This document shows positions 5,655 through 8,591 of a DNA stretch of 8,591 nt, in pieces. Below the pieces are notes generated by a model. That model was not told the DNA's origin. It saw nothing but the letters and a program-made list of their open reading frames with translations, and searched no databases. The stretch's first letter is position 1. The number at the start of each line of letters is the position of its first letter. The stretch is taken from positions 1-8,591 of the forward strand of contig CAZEBR010000048.1 in assembly GCA_964510375.1 (NCBI GenBank), read 5' to 3'. The translations under genes were made by a program, and so were the position numbers. This stretch comes from CAYLJV01 sp964510375. Its GTDB lineage: Archaea > Hadarchaeota > Hadarchaeia > Hadarchaeales > JAGGTB01.

Positions 5655-6386
5655 TCATGACTCTCCCAAAACTCTCTCGACGGTTTCCCCGTTGGTGAGG
5701 TATTCTATATCGGAATGGCCGGATATCCTTGAAAAAACCTCCTCCAGCTTCTTCCTGAAACGTGAAGACCTCAGCCTTTTCGGGTGTTCGGCTATATGGA
5801 GAACCCCTCCCTCTTCCTTCAAAGTTTCGAAGGATTTCAAAACGGACTTGGCCCAGTCACCTCCGAAGGCGTAGACTCCGGAAAAGGGGGCAAACAGTGA
5901 AAATTTTAACCTCCGTACTAAGTTGTTGTAGCAGAAAATTGTAACCGGAACTTTGTACCTTTCCGAAAATTCTAGACTCCCATTTCCCACCGTTCGGGCG
6001 TACGAATAACCCGACCTCTCAACAATCTCGACAACTCTGTCGTTGAAATGACCCCCCGGATAGGCAAACCCAGCTATTTCCTCGTTCAAAAGGTCTTCCA
6101 AATACTCTTTGGACTCTTTAATTTCTTTTCTAGCGACCCCTTCCGTGACATCCGTGAGAAAGTAGTGGGCGACACCATGCCCCCCAATCTCAAAATCCTC
6201 GTTTATATCTCTCAGCTGCTCCTTCGATAGAAAATTTTCGTTTTGGTCCAGAGTCCGAACTTCTTTTCCTTCAAGGGCGTTTACCGGTACATAGAAGGTA
6301 CCCTCCATATTGTACTCCCTCAAAAAATTCGAGATATCCACGGACTCTTCGTAACCGTCATCCCAGCTGGTTGTGATAATCTTCAG
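5655..6386 (-). CDS. Polysaccharide deacetylase, SWDDG type, apparent CTG start (243 aa)
   Basis: This is a second NodB-type deacetylase, of a different subgroup from the one at 3099. Counting CTG 6386 as residue 1, it begins LKIITTSWDDGYEES, with motif 1 Asp pair D9-D10. GGHGVAHYF gives the metal-binding H70-x3-H74. FAYPGGHFND (about 107-116) is motif 3, YARTVGN (about 129-135) carries R131, and VLHIAEHP (about 195-202) supplies the last His. Between them the motifs account for a full CE4 active site. The first ATG/GTG/TTG in frame is GTG 6341, which would remove SWDDG, and an in-frame TAG at 6390-6392 blocks any start further upstream. CTG (or ATG mutated or misread to CTG) is therefore the best start. 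AGGT at 6395-6398 and a TATA box at 6421-6428 are positioned for it. It is the first gene of an operon with the phosphodiesterase-family gene. Confidence 0.85.
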   Translation of the reverse strand: MKIITTSWDDGYEESVDISNFLREYNMEGTFYVPVNALEGKEVRTLDQNENFLSKEQLRDINEDFEIGGHGVAHYFLTDVTEGVARKEIKESKEYLEDLLNEEIAGFAYPGGHFNDRVVEIVERSGYSYARTVGNGSLEFSERYKVPVTIFCYNNLVRRLKFSLFAPFSGVYAFGGDWAKSVLKSFETLKEEGGVLHIAEHPKRLRSSRFRKKLEEVFSRISGHSDIEYLTNGETVERVLGES

Positions 6387-6394
6387 GGGCTATA

Positions 6395-6398
6395 ACCT
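6395..6398 (-). promoter_or_regulatory. Ribosome-binding site supporting the CTG start at 6386
   Basis: The minus strand reads AAAGGT just upstream, with AGGT ending eight bases before the CTG. A weak but suitably placed site; the GTG at 6341 has no comparable purine-rich GG core at normal distance. Confidence 0.4.
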
Positions 6399-6420
6399 TT
6401 CAAAAATGTACTTTCCTACT

Positions 6421-6428
6421 TTTATAAA
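6421..6428 (-). promoter_or_regulatory. Palindromic TATA box TTTATAAA in the divergent gap
   Basis: TTTATAAA is identical on both strands. In the minus direction it ends 35 nt before the CTG at 6386, so transcription would begin near 6399 with a leader of about 13 nt carrying AGGT, consistent with driving the deacetylase-phosphodiesterase operon. Because it is symmetric it could also bind TBP for the plus-strand glycosyltransferase, giving a leader of around 70 nt. Confidence 0.5.
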
Positions 6429-6473
6429 ACCGTTTCAAAACCAAATATGCAAAAGAGAGAAAATCCAAACAAA

Positions 6474-6479
6474 TTTTAT
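6474..6479 (+). promoter_or_regulatory. Candidate TATA element for the glycosyltransferase at 6523
   Basis: TTTTAT lies 44 nt before ATG 6523 (35 nt before GTG 6514). Initiation near 6502 would leave a leader of about 21 nt that includes the GGTGA ribosome-binding site. Confidence 0.35.
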
Positions 6480-6512
6480 CTGGCAATCGTGAAATAACTT
6501 CCAGAATCAGGC

Positions 6513-6517
6513 GGTGA
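6513..6517 (+). promoter_or_regulatory. Ribosome-binding site GGTGA deciding the start at 6523
   Basis: GGTGA is a strong anti-Shine-Dalgarno complement with five bases to ATG 6523. The GTG inside it (6514) is in frame and could be mistaken for the start. Confidence 0.5.
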
Positions 6518-6522
6518 ACCAA

Positions 6523-7656
6523 ATGAGAATAGCTCTCGTAGCTCGAGGCATATACCCCTTCGACTTCGGTGGGAGAGAGATAAGGATTTACCAGCTTGCC
6601 AAGAATTTCTCGGAACGCCACGATGTCACCGTTTTCGTTCCCGATAAAGAAAAAGTAAATTATCCTAACATTCATGAAGGTTTCAAAATCGAGCCGGTCG
6701 CATACAGCCCGAAATCCCCCAGTTTACTGAACTCAATCGGGGGTTTGTCCTTCGCACGCAACGTCTCTAAAATTCTCGCCCAAAGTGACTTCGATGTAGT
6801 CGACGTGCTCTTCTACTCTATGCCGTTCGATCCGGAAAATACTAAGACCGTGGCCACGCTGAACGTGGTACTCCCGGCCTGGAAACACGTTTCTCTACGA
6901 AGGAAAATATTCACTCTGCCAGTGGTTCTTATCAGGATGATGCTTAACTTCGGCAAGGCACACTTCGCTGATAAGGTCATATGCGTTTCGGACAGCGCCA
7001 AGGAAGAGGCTATAAAGCTGAGGATCCCGGAAAACAAAATCGAAGTCGTAAAAAACGGCGTCGACAGCAACCTCTTTAATCCGGATGTCGAATCGAGAGT
7101 TAGAGAAGAATACAATCTCAGTAAGGACACGTTTTTGATACTTTACGCAGGAAGATTGGTCGAAGCCAAGGGAGTACAGGACCTAGTTAAAGCATTCAAA
7201 CAAATGAGAACTGAATTTGATGTGAAACTGATGATACTTGGCGAGGGAAAATATAAGACTCACCTTAAAGAACTCGCTCCAGAAAAAGATGTTATCTTCT
7301 TAGACCCCCAGCCTTACGAAAAGATGCCGGAGTTTTACAACGCAGCAGACCTTTTTATCCTCCCATCTTATTGGGAGGTTCAACCTCTTGGATGCGTCGA
7401 GGCGATGGCATGTGGCACCCCCGTGATTTCCACAAACGTCGGAGGCATCCCCGAAATTATTTCCGATGGAAAAACAGGGCTACTGTTCGAACCGGGGGAT
7501 GTTATAGATCTAGAAAAAACCATAAGGAAAATATTAAGTAATCCGAATCTAAAGGCTCAACTCGTCGAGAACGGTTTAGAATTTGCAGAAGACCGAGAAT
7601 GGAGAAGGATAGCTGAGAAAACCTTCTCAGTATACATAAATTTAGTCGAGGATTGA
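6523..7656 (+). CDS. GT4-family glycosyltransferase (377 aa)
   Basis: This is the third GT4 enzyme of the window. It begins MRIALVARGIYPFDFGGREIR, with the GG loop at residues 16-17. The linker has VICVSDSAKEEA (152-163) and VVKNGVDSNLFNP (175-187). The donor domain carries R211 and K216 in YAGRLVEAKG, LMILGEGKYKTHL (236-248), and the E-x7-E pair E285-E293 in WEVQPLGCVEAMACGTPVI, followed by GGIPEII and GLLFEPGD. All the usual residues are present and length is normal. There is no signal peptide. The start is ATG 6523 rather than GTG 6514 because the latter lies within the GGTGA ribosome-binding site; the difference is three residues. The stop is seven bases before the flippase start, so the two form an operon. 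A hand count of one row inside the gene (7141-7200) gives 27 of 60 G+C, lower than the genes to the left. Donor and acceptor are not predictable. Confidence 0.93.
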   Translation: MRIALVARGIYPFDFGGREIRIYQLAKNFSERHDVTVFVPDKEKVNYPNIHEGFKIEPVAYSPKSPSLLNSIGGLSFARNVSKILAQSDFDVVDVLFYSMPFDPENTKTVATLNVVLPAWKHVSLRRKIFTLPVVLIRMMLNFGKAHFADKVICVSDSAKEEAIKLRIPENKIEVVKNGVDSNLFNPDVESRVREEYNLSKDTFLILYAGRLVEAKGVQDLVKAFKQMRTEFDVKLMILGEGKYKTHLKELAPEKDVIFLDPQPYEKMPEFYNAADLFILPSYWEVQPLGCVEAMACGTPVISTNVGGIPEIISDGKTGLLFEPGDVIDLEKTIRKILSNPNLKAQLVENGLEFAEDREWRRIAEKTFSVYINLVED

Positions 7657-7663
7657 TATAACA

Positions 7664-8591
7664 ATGTCAGAAGAAGAGAGCTATCCTGAATATATGATCA
7701 AAGGTTCAAGCATTGCTTTTATTGCCCTCATTATTACGGGCATTTTTGGTCTTGGCATCCGCTCGTTTATGTCTCGAGCATTGTCAGTCCAAGAATACGG
7801 ACTTTTTTACGCCGTTTTTTCTTTTATATCTTTTTTAACGGTTCTTAGATCGCTGGGACAGCTTGGAGCATTGAATAGATACATAACAAAGTTTTTAAAA
7901 GAGGAAAAATTTTCTAAACTTAAATCTGTAATTTCTAGCTCTTTTTTAATGCAGGTTTCGGCTGGCTTGTGCGTCGGTATTTTGGTAATTTTCTTTTCTC
8001 CACAAATTGCAATTAGATTTTTTGGAACAAAATCTGCAATACCGCTAATCCATATCTTATCTGTTTGGTACATTTTAATGACTATAATAAAGATAGGAGA
8101 AACGATATTCCAAGCGTTCAAAGATGTGCCAAGCAATAGATCGGTTGAGCTTTTAAGAATGTTCTCTGTGTTTCTTTTAATATTTTCTTTTAGTTATATC
8201 GGTGATCTAAACGGGGAGGGAGCAGCCTTTGCGTACCTAGGAAGTTCTATTATGACTATTATTTGGATTATATTTAGATTAAGAAAATTCAACCCCACTC
8301 TCAAAAAAGGTTCCATTTCAATCGATAAATCACTTTTAAAAGAGATATCCCTATTCGGTTTGCCGTTGATGTTCTCAGGATTTGCAGGAATGATAACCTC
8401 CTATGTGGACACCATAGTCATAACTTTTTTCGAAACCTCGAGGGAAGTTGGACTTTATCAAGTCGCTCGCCCTGCGACTAGGGTGCTTCAGTACTTTGGT
8501 ATGGGAGTCTCAATACCCCTTTTCCCTATGATTTCTGAACTTTGGACTGACAGAGATTTCAATAGGCTCAAACAAATCGTGTATTACATTA
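7664..8591 (+). CDS. Wzx-like polysaccharide/oligosaccharide flippase, N-terminal 309 residues (3' end outside window)
   Basis: From ATG 7664 the frame stays open to the right edge. The product is strongly hydrophobic with repeated membrane helices. The N-terminal pattern is typical of MOP-superfamily polysaccharide exporters: MIKGSSIAFIALIITG, RSFMSRALSVQEYGLFYAVF and LRSLGQLGALNRYITKFL, roughly residues 11-78. Further in are ISLFGLPLMFSGFAGM, a YVDTIVI segment, and VGLYQVARPATRVLQYFG with IPLFPMISEL, all hallmarks of Wzx/RfbX-like flippases. These proteins move lipid-linked oligosaccharides to the outer face of the membrane. About two-thirds of the usual 450-500 residues is visible. GAGGAT (7648-7653), inside the end of the preceding gene, is the likely ribosome-binding site. 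One row (8281-8340) counts 18 of 60 G+C, much lower than the left-hand genes, suggesting separate origin; T-rich codons of a membrane protein explain part of this. Confidence 0.9.
   Translation, partial: MSEEESYPEYMIKGSSIAFIALIITGIFGLGIRSFMSRALSVQEYGLFYAVFSFISFLTVLRSLGQLGALNRYITKFLKEEKFSKLKSVISSSFLMQVSAGLCVGILVIFFSPQIAIRFFGTKSAIPLIHILSVWYILMTIIKIGETIFQAFKDVPSNRSVELLRMFSVFLLIFSFSYIGDLNGEGAAFAYLGSSIMTIIWIIFRLRKFNPTLKKGSISIDKSLLKEISLFGLPLMFSGFAGMITSYVDTIVITFFETSREVGLYQVARPATRVLQYFGMGVSIPLFPMISELWTDRDFNRLKQIVYYI

Noticed and set aside
6339..6341. GTG as start of the minus-strand deacetylase
   Set aside because: It would cut off the SWDDG motif that is encoded in frame immediately upstream.
6400..6675. 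91-residue minus-strand open frame
   Set aside because: It overlaps the divergent promoter region and the 5' end of the GT4 gene at 6523; no family resemblance.
7807..8136. 109-residue minus-strand open frame
   Set aside because: Antisense to the flippase, whose membrane-protein frame is continuous and family-like.
1..8591. CRISPR array, tRNA, rRNA or insertion sequence
   Set aside because: No regularly spaced direct repeats, no cloverleaf with a TTCRANNC arm, no rRNA-like stretch and no transposase frame were seen on either strand.

Overview
The window reads as archaeal. TATA-like A/T boxes lie about 31-35 nt upstream of most of the start codons I favour, and GGTG/GAGG ribosome-binding sites sit close to the starts. 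Coding is rich in Glu, AGG/AGA and GAG. Nothing here fixes the lineage; an uncultured euryarchaeote, possibly from a saline habitat given the acidic proteins, is only a guess. Functionally it is a surface-polysaccharide or protein-glycosylation locus.

Layout. At the left edge is the last 34 codons of a VapC-type PIN-domain toxin (2-106). About 410 bp without a convincing gene follows (107-517), holding an 11-bp-arm dyad and two GC-rich hairpins. Next come a small two-helix membrane protein from a GTG start (518-694) and a GT4 glycosyltransferase (782-1915). A convergent second GT4 gene (1912-2973, minus) shares the tetranucleotide CTAG as stop codon with it. A divergent NodB-type polysaccharide deacetylase follows (3099-4076, plus). 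A two-gene minus-strand operon comes next: a second, unrelated-looking deacetylase (5655-6386) and an alkaline-phosphatase-superfamily phosphodiesterase or phosphotransferase (4106-5653), separated by one base. Finally a plus-strand pair encodes a third GT4 enzyme (6523-7656) and a Wzx-like lipid-linked-oligosaccharide flippase (7664 to the right edge, incomplete).

Probable joint role: the GT4 enzymes build a lipid-linked glycan on the cytoplasmic face and the flippase exports it. The deacetylases may remove N- or O-acetyl groups, and the phosphodiesterase-family protein may cleave or transfer a phospho-substituent. This is inferred from family membership and clustering; no substrate can be read from the sequence.

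Most useful observations: (1) the SWDDG catalytic motif of the 5655-6386 deacetylase lies upstream of the first conventional start (GTG at 6341), so the gene apparently starts at a CTG (6386) or carries a point change from ATG; (2) the phosphodiesterase-family protein keeps one metal site but seems to have Asn in place of two ligands of the other; (3) the right end (from about 6.4 kb) is clearly more AT-rich than the middle, which suggests a mosaic cluster.
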